Assembly (NCBI GenBank): GCA_947493265.1
Contig: CANLQL010000001.1
Location: 1-64,000 of the forward strand
Direction of reading: 5' to 3'
Length of the DNA stretch: 64,000 bases
Origin: an uncultured Litoreibacter sp.
Lineage (GTDB): Bacteria; Pseudomonadota; Alphaproteobacteria; Rhodobacterales; Rhodobacteraceae
The notes under the pieces were generated by a model that was not told the origin of the DNA, searched no databases, and was given only the letters and a program-made list of their open reading frames with translations. The stretch's first letter is position 1. The number at the start of each line of letters is the position of its first letter. This document shows, piece after piece, positions 25,578 to 34,561 of this stretch. A program made the position numbers and the translations under genes.

Positions 25578-26564
25578 CTACACCCTCTCGATGATTTTTT
25601 CGCCGAACAAGCCCTGTGGCCTGAATACAAGAAACACCAGCGCCAGCACGTAAGCGAACCAGTTTTCTGTGGCACCACCGACCATTGGGCCGATGAGGAA
25701 TTCGAACAATTTTTCTCCGACGCCGATGATCAGCCCACCGACGATGGCTCCAGGGATCGAGGTGAACCCGCCCAGCATCAGAACGGGCAACGCTTTCAAC
25801 GCAATCAGCGATAGGGAGAATTGCACGCCGGATTTGGCCCCCCACATGATGCCTGCAACCAGCGCCACAAACCCTGCGACCGACCAGACCAGAACCCAGA
25901 TGAAGTTCAATGAAATGCCCACTGACAGCGCTGCCTGGTGGTCATCGGCAACAGCGCGCAATGCACGGCCCTGCTTGGTATATTGCGAAAAGACGATCAG
26001 CCCGGCGACAAGGAATATCGCCACAATCGTCGCTGAGATATCGAGGTTGTCGATAAAGAACCCGTAGCCAAAAGCTTCAAACGTGGTCAGGTCAATCCAC
26101 TCGTTGATGCCTTGTGGTAGGCCTACATCAAGCCGCTTGATCTCGGACCCCCACATCAGATCCCCAAATCCTTCAAGGAAATAGGCCAATCCGATGGTCG
26201 CCATGAACAACAAGATCGGCTCCTGGTTCACCAGGTGGCGGAAAATGACTTTTTGAACCAGCCACGCAAACAGGATCATCACTGCGATGGTCAAGATGAT
26301 TGCCACCAAGGCAGGCACATGCCAGCCGAAATGGTGGATATCTGTCCCGAAAATCGCGTTGATCAGATGCGAGAAAGGCACCTGCCCTTCCATGATCCCG
26401 ACAAGTGTCAAAGCGGAAAACAGCGCCATGACCCCTTGGGCATAGTTGAAAATCCCGGACGCTTTGTAGATCAGCACAAAGCCCAGCGCGACCAGCGCAT
26501 AAAGCACCCCGGCCATCAGACCGTTGAGCATAACTTCCATCGCAAAGAGCACTTGATCAGGCAT
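25578..26564 (-). CDS. Branched-chain-type ABC permease (LivH-like)
   Basis: A 328-residue permease with about eight to nine helices. LNGLMAGVLYALVALGFVLIYK near the start and GGFTSIPGAIVGGLIIGVGE near residue 280 are LivH hallmarks. It pairs with the LivM-like protein to form the membrane channel. The ribosome site GGAGG precedes the ATG. Confidence 0.91.
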   Translation of the reverse strand: MPDQVLFAMEVMLNGLMAGVLYALVALGFVLIYKASGIFNYAQGVMALFSALTLVGIMEGQVPFSHLINAIFGTDIHHFGWHVPALVAIILTIAVMILFAWLVQKVIFRHLVNQEPILLFMATIGLAYFLEGFGDLMWGSEIKRLDVGLPQGINEWIDLTTFEAFGYGFFIDNLDISATIVAIFLVAGLIVFSQYTKQGRALRAVADDHQAALSVGISLNFIWVLVWSVAGFVALVAGIMWGAKSGVQFSLSLIALKALPVLMLGGFTSIPGAIVGGLIIGVGEKLFEFLIGPMVGGATENWFAYVLALVFLVFRPQGLFGEKIIERV

Positions 26565-26584
26565 TTACGCCTCCGTTTGAGAAA

Positions 26585-27088
26585 TTAAGATTCAAGATCA
26601 GTCTCCCTGATCTCAAAAAACCGCTGCCCGGTCAGGCCGAGAAAATCCACTTCGATTTCAACGCGCGGTTCACGCCAAAATGTGCTTTGCAACAAGATCG
26701 CGGGGCCGCTGTTTTGCTTCATTTCGTACCGACCGTCTGACAGCGCCATTCCAGCCCAGCGCTCGAACGCATCACCTGCCTGCAGGTCGTAAAAATCCGT
26801 GATCCTGCAGAAGTTGCTTTTGCCCGCGCCAATCTTGTCGCGCAGAAGCGTGAACAGACCGTCGGCATCATGGAAGACCTGCGCATTCTCGATATCGGGT
26901 TTGGCACTCAGTCCAGAAATATCGATCTCTTCAATCTCTTCGATCGGCGCGATGCAACGCGTTTCAAATGTCTGCCAGATGTTCGGACCTGCATGCGCGG
27001 CGCTCGTGCCGATCAGCACAGCGACCGAAATGTGCCCGACAAAAGTCCGACGCAAAGCCGACAGGTATCCGACACCGGATTTAGTCAT
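26585..27088 (-). CDS. Secreted protein of unknown function inside the ABC operon
   Basis: A 167-residue protein that I do not recognise. It has an N-terminal hydrophobic signal (about 17-33, ending TSAAHA before GPN), then a soluble domain with two cysteines (in TRCIAPIEE and NFCRITDF) that could form a disulfide, and a beta-rich C-terminus. Its ATG lies inside the last codons of the LivG-like gene (an 8-base overlap), so it is translated as part of the operon between the ATPase and the permease. Position and export suggest a periplasmic partner of the importer or the ligases; this is inference. Confidence 0.7.
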   Translation of the reverse strand: MTKSGVGYLSALRRTFVGHISVAVLIGTSAAHAGPNIWQTFETRCIAPIEEIEEIDISGLSAKPDIENAQVFHDADGLFTLLRDKIGAGKSNFCRITDFYDLQAGDAFERWAGMALSDGRYEMKQNSGPAILLQSTFWREPRVEIEVDFLGLTGQRFFEIRETDLES

Positions 27089-27902
27089 GCGACACCCCAA
27101 GATACGCGTCGATTACGTCCTGGTTGTTGCGCACCTCATCAGGCGTTCCGTCGCCGATCTTTTTGCCATAATCCATCACGACGACCCGGTCAGAAAGATC
27201 CATCACAACGCCCATATCGTGCTCGATAAGCGCGATCGTGGTGCCAAATTCGTCATTCACATCAAGGATAAAGCGGCTCATATCCTCTTTCTCCTCGACA
27301 TTCATCCCGGCCATGGGTTCGTCCAGAAGCAGCAGTTTAGGCTCCGCCGCGAGAGCCCTCGCCAGTTCGACACGTTTTTTCAAACCATATGGCAGGCGAC
27401 CCACAGGAGTTTTGCGGATGGCTTGGATTTCAAGGAAATCGATAACCTTTTCAACGACTTCCCTATTTTCAACCTCTTCGCGCTCAGCCTTGCCTTTCCA
27501 CAACATTTGCGAAAACATGCTGGACTTCATGTGGTTCAGGCGACCCGTCATGATGTTGTCGAGAACGCTCATCCCCTCAAACAAAGCAATGTTCTGAAAC
27601 GTTCGTGCAATCCCAAGACGTGCAACCTCATAGGGCTTCATCGGCGGGCGTTTTTCGCCGCGGAACCAAACCTCACCCTCCTGCGGGTGGTAGAAGCCGG
27701 AAACAACGTTCAGCATCGACGATTTACCTGCGCCATTGGGACCGATGATCGCGCGAATTTCGCCTTCATGGATGTCAAAGCTAATGTCTTTGATCGCCAC
27801 CACACCGCCAAACCGCAATGTGATATTCTTCATTTCCATCAACGTATTGCCGATCTTTCGACCGTCGGCAGTGGTGTAGTTTCCCTGGCTCATATCGTTC
27901 AT
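27081..27902 (-). CDS. Branched-chain-type ABC transporter ATPase (LivG-like)
   Basis: A 273-residue ATPase with Walker A IIGPNGAGKSSMLNVVSGFY, the LivG insert GIARTFQNIALFEGMSVLDNIMTGR, signature LPYGLKKRVELARALA (a degenerate LSGGQ, as usual for this subgroup), Walker B LLLDEPMAGMN, and the switch histidine in LIEHDMGVV. It overlaps the acyl-CoA ligase gene by four bases (ATGA), so ligase and transporter are coupled. Confidence 0.91.
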   Translation of the reverse strand: MNDMSQGNYTTADGRKIGNTLMEMKNITLRFGGVVAIKDISFDIHEGEIRAIIGPNGAGKSSMLNVVSGFYHPQEGEVWFRGEKRPPMKPYEVARLGIARTFQNIALFEGMSVLDNIMTGRLNHMKSSMFSQMLWKGKAEREEVENREVVEKVIDFLEIQAIRKTPVGRLPYGLKKRVELARALAAEPKLLLLDEPMAGMNVEEKEDMSRFILDVNDEFGTTIALIEHDMGVVMDLSDRVVVMDYGKKIGDGTPDEVRNNQDVIDAYLGVSHD

Positions 27903-29869
27903 TCTGCAGCCATCCTTTGAACTGCGGATACCGCCGCGTCCCTTACATCAAGCGTCGCTTTGATCGACCCTTTTCGCCCATCTTCATAGGTCACTTCCGT
28001 CTCGGTGGAGACGGTTTCTGACCCGTCATAGAGCGCGGTCAGGATGTCGGCGAATTTCTCTTCGATGATACGTCGGCGCACTTTCAGCGTCCGGGTCAAT
28101 TCGCCATCATCCGCATCAAGCTGTTTGTGCAACACCACAAACCGATGAACCTGGCAGCCCGACAGCATCGGGTCTTGCGCGACTGAGGCATTCACCTCTT
28201 CCACGTGCCGCTGCATCGTATCAAGGACCTGCGGGTGCCCTGCAAGTTCTTGATAAGACGAATAAGCGATGTTGTTGCGTTCCGCCCAATTGCCGACAGC
28301 GGTCAGGTCAATATTCAAAAACGCAGTGCATTTTTCTTTGCCGTCCCCGAAGACAACCGCCTCAAGAATGTTTGGGAAGAACTTCAGTTTATTCTCGACA
28401 TATTTCGGCGCAAACATGGATCCATCTGCCATTTTGCCAACGTCCTTGGCGCGGTCGATGATCCGGAGATGGCCTGTGCCTTCTTCGATGAACCCGGCAT
28501 CGCCCGTTGCGACCCACCCTTCGGCGTCTTTGGTATCAGCCGTGCTTTCGTCGTTCTTGAAGTATTTCACGAAAACACCGGGGGAACGGTAGTAGACCTC
28601 CCCGTTATCTGCGATTTTCAACTCCACCCCGGGGGAAGGAACGCCAACTGTGTCGGACCGCACTTCGCCGTCTGGTTGCTGGGTGATGAAAACGCTCGCC
28701 TCGGTCTGACCGTAGAGCTGCTTGAGGTTGATCCCGAGCGATCTGTAAAAATCGAAGATCTCCGGGCCGATGGCTTCGCCAGCGGTATAACCCACCCGAA
28801 CCCGCGAAAATCCCAAGGTGTTTTTCAATGGTCCGTAGACGAACAAATCACCTAGTTTGTATTTAAGGCGGTCTGCAAAACCGACAGAATTTCCATCCAG
28901 CAAGTCCGGCCCGACCTTTTTGGCGTGCGCCATGAAATGGTGGAACAGCCATTGCTTCAAGCGGCCAGCATCTTCCATCCGGATCATCACATTGGTGAGC
29001 TGCGTTTCGAAGACACGGGGCGGGGCAAAATAGTAGGTTGGCCCGATTTCGCGCAAGTCCGTATGCATGGTCTCAGCAGATTCGGGGCAGTTGACGCAAA
29101 AGCCTGTCCAGTAAGCCTGCCCGATCGAAAAGATGAAATCCCCCACCCAGGCCATCGGCAAGTAGGCCAGAATCTCGTCACCCGGTTGCAGGTCATCAAA
29201 CTCTGATGAGTTTTTCGACGTTTCGATAATATTGCGGTTAGACAGCACGACACCTTTTGGCCGCCCGGTCGTCCCGGACGTATACAGCATCACGCAGGTA
29301 TCATCGTAGCCCAGTGCATCGACGCGCCTTGCAATCTCTGGCTGAAGCTCGGCGGCGGCCGCACGTCCGGCATCTTGAATTGCTTTGTAACTGGACAGAC
29401 GGGATGGGTCGTACTTTCGAAGCCCACGTGGATCAAGGTAGATCATGTGATCCAACGTTGTCGAAAGATTTTCCTGTATTTCCAGAACCTTATCGACCTG
29501 CTCCTGATCTTGGGCGACGATGAAGCGCGCACCGCAATGATCAAGAACATAGGCAATCTCATCGGCCACAGCATCTTGGTAGAGGGGAACAGGAACACCG
29601 CCGGCCTTCTGCACAGCCACCATTGCCCAGTACAGATACGGGCGGTTTCGGCCGATAATCGCAACATGATCGCCGGATTTTATGTCCAGTGTCAGCAAAC
29701 CCATCGCCAACGCATCGATCTCATCGGCGACCTCGGCCCATGTCCAGCTTTGCCAGATGCCGAATTCTTTTTCTCGGTAAGCGTCCTTATTGCCGAACGT
29801 CGCAACGTTGCGCGCAAGCAAATGTGGAATAGACCGCAAGTCGGCCGAAACCGGTTTTTCTGAAGCCAA
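27899..29869 (-). CDS. AMP-forming long-chain acyl-CoA synthetase family protein
   Basis: An adenylate-forming ligase of about 656 residues. The P-loop motif YTSGTTGRPKGVVLSNRN, the segment YGQTEASVF, and the motif GWVATGDAGFIEEGTGHLRIIDRAKD identify a long-chain acyl-CoA synthetase-like enzyme. A 30-residue insert-rich C-terminus ends with RKGSIKATLDVRD. It likely activates the imported acid. The start is taken as a TTG because a good ribosome site (GGGAGGA) lies six bases before it; a TTG 33 bases upstream has none. It is the first gene of the ABC/ligase operon. Confidence 0.87.
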   Translation of the reverse strand: MASEKPVSADLRSIPHLLARNVATFGNKDAYREKEFGIWQSWTWAEVADEIDALAMGLLTLDIKSGDHVAIIGRNRPYLYWAMVAVQKAGGVPVPLYQDAVADEIAYVLDHCGARFIVAQDQEQVDKVLEIQENLSTTLDHMIYLDPRGLRKYDPSRLSSYKAIQDAGRAAAAELQPEIARRVDALGYDDTCVMLYTSGTTGRPKGVVLSNRNIIETSKNSSEFDDLQPGDEILAYLPMAWVGDFIFSIGQAYWTGFCVNCPESAETMHTDLREIGPTYYFAPPRVFETQLTNVMIRMEDAGRLKQWLFHHFMAHAKKVGPDLLDGNSVGFADRLKYKLGDLFVYGPLKNTLGFSRVRVGYTAGEAIGPEIFDFYRSLGINLKQLYGQTEASVFITQQPDGEVRSDTVGVPSPGVELKIADNGEVYYRSPGVFVKYFKNDESTADTKDAEGWVATGDAGFIEEGTGHLRIIDRAKDVGKMADGSMFAPKYVENKLKFFPNILEAVVFGDGKEKCTAFLNIDLTAVGNWAERNNIAYSSYQELAGHPQVLDTMQRHVEEVNASVAQDPMLSGCQVHRFVVLHKQLDADDGELTRTLKVRRRIIEEKFADILTALYDGSETVSTETEVTYEDGRKGSIKATLDVRDAAVSAVQRMAAE

Positions 29870-30034
29870 GTTTTCCTCCCAGTCGGATTTTCCGACACCC
29901 AATCATAAGTTGAGTTTGGGCTATACTGTGAGAGGATGCTGGCGCAGGTCAAATAGTTTTTTTGAACAAGCGTTCAAATAATTTTTCTGGCAATCAATTG
30001 GTAGCAAAATCAGAATGCTATGTTAGGCTCACGT

Positions 30035-30199
30035 ATGGATATTATTTCGGTCGTTTTCTATGCGTGTGTGTGCGGCGCATTGGGCGTCGCGGGGCCAAAA
30101 CTCGGGACAACTTGGGTAAGGTTGCTGATCGGTGCCGGTGTCGGCGTGGTTGCAGCCACTGTTTTGCCGATCATAACCGGTGCAATAGGCAGCTATTGA
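30035..30199 (+). CDS. Small two-helix membrane protein, unknown function
   Basis: A 54-residue hydrophobic protein with two predicted membrane helices (about 3-20 and 29-50) joined by a short basic turn (GPKLGTTWVR). Two cysteines, C11 and C13, sit in the first helix. The ATG is preceded by AGG seven bases upstream, a weak ribosome site. It lies 24 bases before the saccharopine dehydrogenase gene on the same strand, so the two are probably co-transcribed. I recall similar short proteins in this position in other Rhodobacteraceae, but no function. Confidence 0.6.
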   Translation: MDIISVVFYACVCGALGVAGPKLGTTWVRLLIGAGVGVVAATVLPIITGAIGSY

Positions 30200-30223
30200 A
30201 ACGACGCTAAATCAGGGTTTGGA

Positions 30224-31264
30224 ATGGAACATCTATGGGTGCGCTCCGAGGAGCGGGCAAATGAACAGCGTGTGGGGCTTGTCCCCGATGGGGCCACCGC
30301 ACTTATTGCAGCAGGATACCGCGTCACTGTTGAAGAAGACGAAACCCGGGCGATTCCAATCGATGGCTACGTCACCGCAGGGTGTGAAATTGCGCCTTCC
30401 GGATCCTGGCGCAACGCACCGCAAGACGCGGTGATTCTGGGGCTCAAAGAATTGCCAGAAGACGGGCGCGCACTGACCCATCGCCATATCATGTTTGGGC
30501 ACGCCTATAAGGGGCAGCCCGCGGGACAGAAATTGCTAGCTCAATTCAAGGCGGGCGGCGGTGCGCTTTATGACTTAGAATACCTGACTGATGATGATGG
30601 GCGACGCGTCGCGGCGTTCGGATATTGGGCTGGGTACGCCGGTGCAGCAGTGTCCCTGAAGGTCTGGCTGGCGCAAATTCAGGGCGCTGACATGCAACCG
30701 GTTGGGGTCTATCCGTCTTCGCAATCCCTGTTGACCGAATTGCAATCCCAGATGCCAGATTCGCGCCCGAAATGCCTGATCATCGGGGCGCTAGGCCGGG
30801 TTGGTACAGGCGCTTTTGATCTTCTGGACGCGCTCAGCATTCCGGTAACCCGTTGGGATATGGCCGAAACGGCAAGTGGTGGGCCGTTTCCCGAAATCCT
30901 AGACCATGAGATTTTTCTCAACTGCATACTTGCGCGGCCTGGGACGCCAGTCTTTGTGCCTGAATCTGCAAAAACCGCCAAAAGAAAACTTAGTGTCATC
31001 GGTGATATTGCATGCGATCCCGACAGCGCATTTTCACCGATCAAAGTCTATGATCGTGTCACAACCTGGGATGAACCCGCCCTACGGGTTCACGGGGATC
31101 CGGTTCTGGATGTGACTGCAATCGACAATCTACCTTCCATGCTGCCTGCCGAATCTTCAGAGGATTTCGCCGCACAATTGCTTCCGTCACTGATGCAATT
31201 GCGAGATATCGAACAAGGTGTTTGGGGGCGTGCGCGGGCGTTGTATGACCAGGCGATTGCCTGA
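30224..31264 (+). CDS. Saccharopine dehydrogenase (L-lysine-forming type)
   Basis: A 346-residue enzyme of the alanine dehydrogenase/LYS1 superfamily. The N-terminal catalytic region has WVRSEERANEQRVGLVPDGA (the E-x-R and K/R-containing substrate site) and the segment FGHAYKGQ; a Rossmann domain follows with the nucleotide loop IIGALGRVGTGAFDLL near residue 187. It interconverts saccharopine with lysine and 2-oxoglutarate using NAD(H). No partner glutamate-forming saccharopine enzyme is adjacent. It ends three bases before the convergent SDR gene. Confidence 0.85.
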   Translation: MEHLWVRSEERANEQRVGLVPDGATALIAAGYRVTVEEDETRAIPIDGYVTAGCEIAPSGSWRNAPQDAVILGLKELPEDGRALTHRHIMFGHAYKGQPAGQKLLAQFKAGGGALYDLEYLTDDDGRRVAAFGYWAGYAGAAVSLKVWLAQIQGADMQPVGVYPSSQSLLTELQSQMPDSRPKCLIIGALGRVGTGAFDLLDALSIPVTRWDMAETASGGPFPEILDHEIFLNCILARPGTPVFVPESAKTAKRKLSVIGDIACDPDSAFSPIKVYDRVTTWDEPALRVHGDPVLDVTAIDNLPSMLPAESSEDFAAQLLPSLMQLRDIEQGVWGRARALYDQAIA

Positions 31265-31267
31265 ACT

Positions 31268-31999
31268 TTACGAAAATATCCGGTAGTAGAGCCAATCGGG
31301 AAGCAACTGGCTTCCCCGGAATAGCAAGCTGAAGAGGCCCGGAAAGCTCTTCTTGAATTTCGAAGACCGCATGTGGGACACGAAGACGTCCGCTGCGTCA
31401 TCAGGCTCCATAATGAAGGGCATCGAAAAATCGTTCTTCTCGGTCAGTCGGGTTTTGATGAAACCGGGGTTGATCAGCTGCACTTTGACACCGGTTTTCC
31501 GCAAATCCGCGTACAGGCTTTCCGCAAGATACATGATGCCAGCTTTGCTGGCACCGTATCCGATCGCACCAGGCAGACCCCGGAACCCAGATAGGCTACC
31601 GGTCAGAACGACGTGACCATGATCGCGTTGGGTCATTTGCGGAAGGATTTCCCCCAAAACGCGTGCAGCACCATTAAAATTCACATCGCACATGGCGTTC
31701 ACGTTTGCTGCATCCCATTCTTGCGCCTTCATTGGCCAGTAGACGCCCGCCAGATAGACCATACCGTCAATCTGTCCGACCTGCTTGGCAGCATTTTCGA
31801 CGGAGGCCTGATCACTGACATCGCAAACCACATAGGAAGACGAGCCGGGGATTTCGTCGCAAAGCTCAGAAAGTCGTTCTTCCGATCTTGCCGAGACAAT
31901 GACTTCCGCACCCAACTTGCCCAGCGCAATTGCAACTGCGCGGCCCAAACCCTCGGACGCGCCAACAAGCCAGTAGCGCTTATTTTGGAATTCAGTCAC
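31268..31999 (-). CDS. Short-chain dehydrogenase/reductase in the lipid-stress operon
   Basis: A 243-residue classical SDR. The cofactor loop is VGASEGLGRAVA near residue 13, the LAGVYW segment replaces NNAG, the catalytic serine is in VLTGSLSG, and the Tyr-x3-Lys pair is in GYGASKAG near 148. A C-terminal tail (LFSLLFRGSQLLPDWLYYRIF) is hydrophobic and may touch the membrane. Its ATG overlaps the DUF3833 stop by four bases, so it is the last gene of the five-gene operon divergent from rpoE-chrR. Confidence 0.88.
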   Translation of the reverse strand: MTEFQNKRYWLVGASEGLGRAVAIALGKLGAEVIVSARSEERLSELCDEIPGSSSYVVCDVSDQASVENAAKQVGQIDGMVYLAGVYWPMKAQEWDAANVNAMCDVNFNGAARVLGEILPQMTQRDHGHVVLTGSLSGFRGLPGAIGYGASKAGIMYLAESLYADLRKTGVKVQLINPGFIKTRLTEKNDFSMPFIMEPDDAADVFVSHMRSSKFKKSFPGLFSLLFRGSQLLPDWLYYRIFS

Positions 32000-32568
32000 G
32001 CCGCAGCTTTTGGGCGCATCGTCGCGACAAGCTCTGCGACTTTGAAGCCGTATTTGCGAAATTGGCTGCGGTTCATGATCGTGCCGTTATCAACCAGATA
32101 CATCCAGTCGACTGTGTCCAACTCGTGGCCACCGGACGATTCAGGAAGCTTAATTCGATAGTTCAGCTGAACTCCGGGGCCCTTCTGCATTCCGTGGCCA
32201 ATGCCAACAACATCCGGCGCTTCGGCTTTGATAGACCCATCATTGCCAAGCGTCAGCACCCATTGACGGTCCTGCGTTGCGCCGCTGTCATAGTGAAATC
32301 GCTCCGTCATGGTTCCGACATTGCCATCCCAACTGACATCCATATCCGCCACGAAGCGCGAGGTCACTTTCCCCGTGGGTCCGTAGATCATCCCTTCGCA
32401 TTGGATGGGGCCACGCAAATGCTGGCGCAGATCAAAATGCGGCCCAAGATCCGCGTAGTCTTCAGGTGATTGTCCAAGAAACCCAAGCTTGCGGGACCAG
32501 ACCCATGTCAGCGACAGGGCGATGAGCATTCCAAGGAAGGTGTAGGCGAGCATTTCCATAGTCGTCAC
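31996..32568 (-). CDS. DUF3833 family protein
   Basis: A 190-residue protein with one N-terminal membrane helix (about 5-24) and a beta-rich domain of the DUF3833 family (FDLRQHLRGPIQCEGMIYGPTGKVTSRF, then YLVDNGTIMNRSQFRKYG). The fold resembles lipocalin-like carriers, so binding of a lipid is plausible but unproven. It overlaps the MFS gene and the SDR gene by four bases each. Confidence 0.85.
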   Translation of the reverse strand: MTTMEMLAYTFLGMLIALSLTWVWSRKLGFLGQSPEDYADLGPHFDLRQHLRGPIQCEGMIYGPTGKVTSRFVADMDVSWDGNVGTMTERFHYDSGATQDRQWVLTLGNDGSIKAEAPDVVGIGHGMQKGPGVQLNYRIKLPESSGGHELDTVDWMYLVDNGTIMNRSQFRKYGFKVAELVATMRPKAAA

Positions 32569-33803
32569 TCCTCTAGATTTGTTGCGGCCAACAGGGCTAT
32601 CGCAACCAGTTTCAATGCGCAGGGAACCAGCGCGTATAGTATCGTCAGGGTTGTTAAAGCGATCTCAGGATTGTCGGTCGCACCAGACTGAAACCCGACA
32701 AAATCCAGCAAGGGCAGCAACATGACGGCTGCAAATGCGAGCGTGAATTTCGACACAAGCGACCATAGGCCGAACCCTTGGCCGCCATTGGGCGACACTT
32801 GTGCCATGCGTTTGGCAAACATCGCAGGAAGAAGCGTCAGATCCGCGCCGATTGTCGCGCCAGACGCCACACAAATGATGGCAAACAGCCAGACGTCTCC
32901 GACGCCAAGGGTCAAAACAAAGCCAAACGCGGCGATCGCCAAGGTCATCGCCCCAAGCAGAGTAGGTTTTTCGCCAAACCTGCCTGCCAATTTCGCCCAA
33001 AGGGGTGCAGACAATGCGGCCGCCAGGAAAAATAACACCAACAGCGGTCCGTCAGATCCCGGTGCCTGCAATCTGCTTTCGACAAAGAATAAAAACAGGG
33101 TCGAGGATACAGCCAGTGGTGTGGCGTTGACCAAAGCCAGCAACAGCAAGCGACGCGCAACATTGTCTTGAAGGATGGCTTTGATGCCTGTCGGCTCACG
33201 CGTAACCCCGCCAGACCATTCCGGAAGCATAAGCGCGGTTGCAATAACCGCGATCCCGGCAAAGCTGGCTGCAAAGACCGCAAATGGTGCTGGCACAATG
33301 CCCGTTAGAAGCGTCGGCGTCACCGCAGCAACACAGACACCCAAAAGCGCACCAGTTTCACGCCAAGCTGCCAACTGCGTGTGGCCACCATCAAGCGTAC
33401 CCGCCTTTTCGATCCCTTGGGCATAGAAGTTGATCGTCAGAAAGCTAAACGCTGAAAATAGCCCCGTGATGGTCAGCGCAAACCAGATGACGGGTGCGAC
33501 AGGTGGAGAAACCGCGAAAAGGCCGTACATCGACAAAGCCAGAAGCCCACCACCCAGCGACACGGCAAGCGCACGCAAATTCCCCAGGCGTTCGCTTATC
33601 CAGCCAAGAACCGGGTCTTGGACAACGTCAAACAGGCGAAGGGCGAACAATACGACTGCCAACGTCGCAAGGCTGACACCGTACGTATCGGCATAGAATT
33701 TTGGCGCATAGATATAGATCGGAAGGCCCGCCCCCGACAGAACCGCGGCAAACAGTGAATAGGCCGGCAGGCGGGCTGCCGGGGCTGTCATCGTCGCGCT
33801 CAT
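32565..33803 (-). CDS. MFS transporter (GPH/MelB-like)
   Basis: A 412-residue permease with about twelve helices. The early segment VVLFALRLFDVVQDPVLGWISERLGN is typical of the glycoside-pentoside-hexuronide (MelB-like) branch. The linkage to lipid-modifying genes suggests movement of a lipid or lipid precursor instead of sugar. The ATG shares one base with the DUF1365 stop (TGATG). A longer reading upstream would overlap the preceding gene by 135 bases and is rejected. Confidence 0.88.
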   Translation of the reverse strand: MSATMTAPAARLPAYSLFAAVLSGAGLPIYIYAPKFYADTYGVSLATLAVVLFALRLFDVVQDPVLGWISERLGNLRALAVSLGGGLLALSMYGLFAVSPPVAPVIWFALTITGLFSAFSFLTINFYAQGIEKAGTLDGGHTQLAAWRETGALLGVCVAAVTPTLLTGIVPAPFAVFAASFAGIAVIATALMLPEWSGGVTREPTGIKAILQDNVARRLLLLALVNATPLAVSSTLFLFFVESRLQAPGSDGPLLVLFFLAAALSAPLWAKLAGRFGEKPTLLGAMTLAIAAFGFVLTLGVGDVWLFAIICVASGATIGADLTLLPAMFAKRMAQVSPNGGQGFGLWSLVSKFTLAFAAVMLLPLLDFVGFQSGATDNPEIALTTLTILYALVPCALKLVAIALLAATNLEE

Positions 33804-34561
33804 CACCGGGACACCTCTTGTGATGGAGGGGTTGGACGGGCGGTGTATTTCGCGCCTTTCCACCAAAGCTTCATGGCTTGCCAATGGATCAGGCCCAAGA
33901 CCCTGCGCGATCCGAACGGCCGGCGCAGACATGCCCAAAGAATCGACCGGTTCGTCAAAGGCTTGCGCTTTCCTGACAACGTTGCAAGCAGCCCCCCATT
34001 GCCAGCCGTGTAGTCGATCCAGATGCCTAGCTTTTCGGGCGAGATATCAAACCGGAACGTGTAGGTACCTTCAACCTTCTGGAATGGGGAGACATGGAAG
34101 ATTTTGCGCGCCGTCAACGTATCAGTCGGCGCAATCACGCGCTGGTCGTCGTGGACGCATAGATAGGAATGGCGATCCCCAAAGGTGTTTGAAACCTCTG
34201 GAATAACGACCCGCAATCCGCCCTGGTCATCATAGCAAAGCCAGAAACTAACCGGGTTGAAGACATGACCCAGAACGCGCGGTTGGGCGACCAGTTCAAG
34301 GCGGGTGACCAACTGCGCCAACCCGTTTTCCCGCAAGACATCGCGCACCCAAGGGGCACCTCTGCCCTGCTTCGGCACACCGCCATGATCCGTGTCGAAA
34401 ACAGATGCCAAATTGCGCTTGTTGCGCGAAAAGAGGCCAGGAGCGGTCAATTCAGCTTCAGGGTCAAAGACGACATAGTCGACACCGTATTTGAAGGCAT
34501 TTTCGATGCCTCCTTTGCGCCCATGGAAGGTGACGCCCGCGATATGATCTATCCCTCTCAA
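33803..34561 (-). CDS. DUF1365 family protein
   Basis: A 252-residue protein of the DUF1365 family. Family segments visible are VTFHGRKGGIENAFKYGVDYVVFD, RVLGHVFNPVSFWLCYD and KIFHVSPFQKVEGTYTFRF. These proteins are nearly always encoded next to an FAD-dependent amine-oxidase-like enzyme and a cyclopropane-synthase-like methyltransferase. From memory, the Rhodobacter relatives belong to the RpoE regulon and take part in furan fatty acid synthesis. It overlaps the FAD gene by four bases. Confidence 0.88.
   Translation of the reverse strand: MRGIDHIAGVTFHGRKGGIENAFKYGVDYVVFDPEAELTAPGLFSRNKRNLASVFDTDHGGVPKQGRGAPWVRDVLRENGLAQLVTRLELVAQPRVLGHVFNPVSFWLCYDDQGGLRVVIPEVSNTFGDRHSYLCVHDDQRVIAPTDTLTARKIFHVSPFQKVEGTYTFRFDISPEKLGIWIDYTAGNGGLLATLSGKRKPLTNRSILWACLRRPFGSRRVLGLIHWQAMKLWWKGAKYTARPTPPSQEVSR

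Noticed and set aside
26799-27920. A 373-residue plus-strand reading
   Set aside because: It lies opposite the secreted-protein gene and the whole LivG-like gene, whose motifs are perfect. It has no family motif and arises from codon bias on the other strand.
33806-33938. A 45-residue N-terminal extension of the MFS transporter
   Set aside because: It would overlap the DUF1365 gene fully in another frame. The TGATG junction at 33803 is a normal coupled start directly before the first helix.
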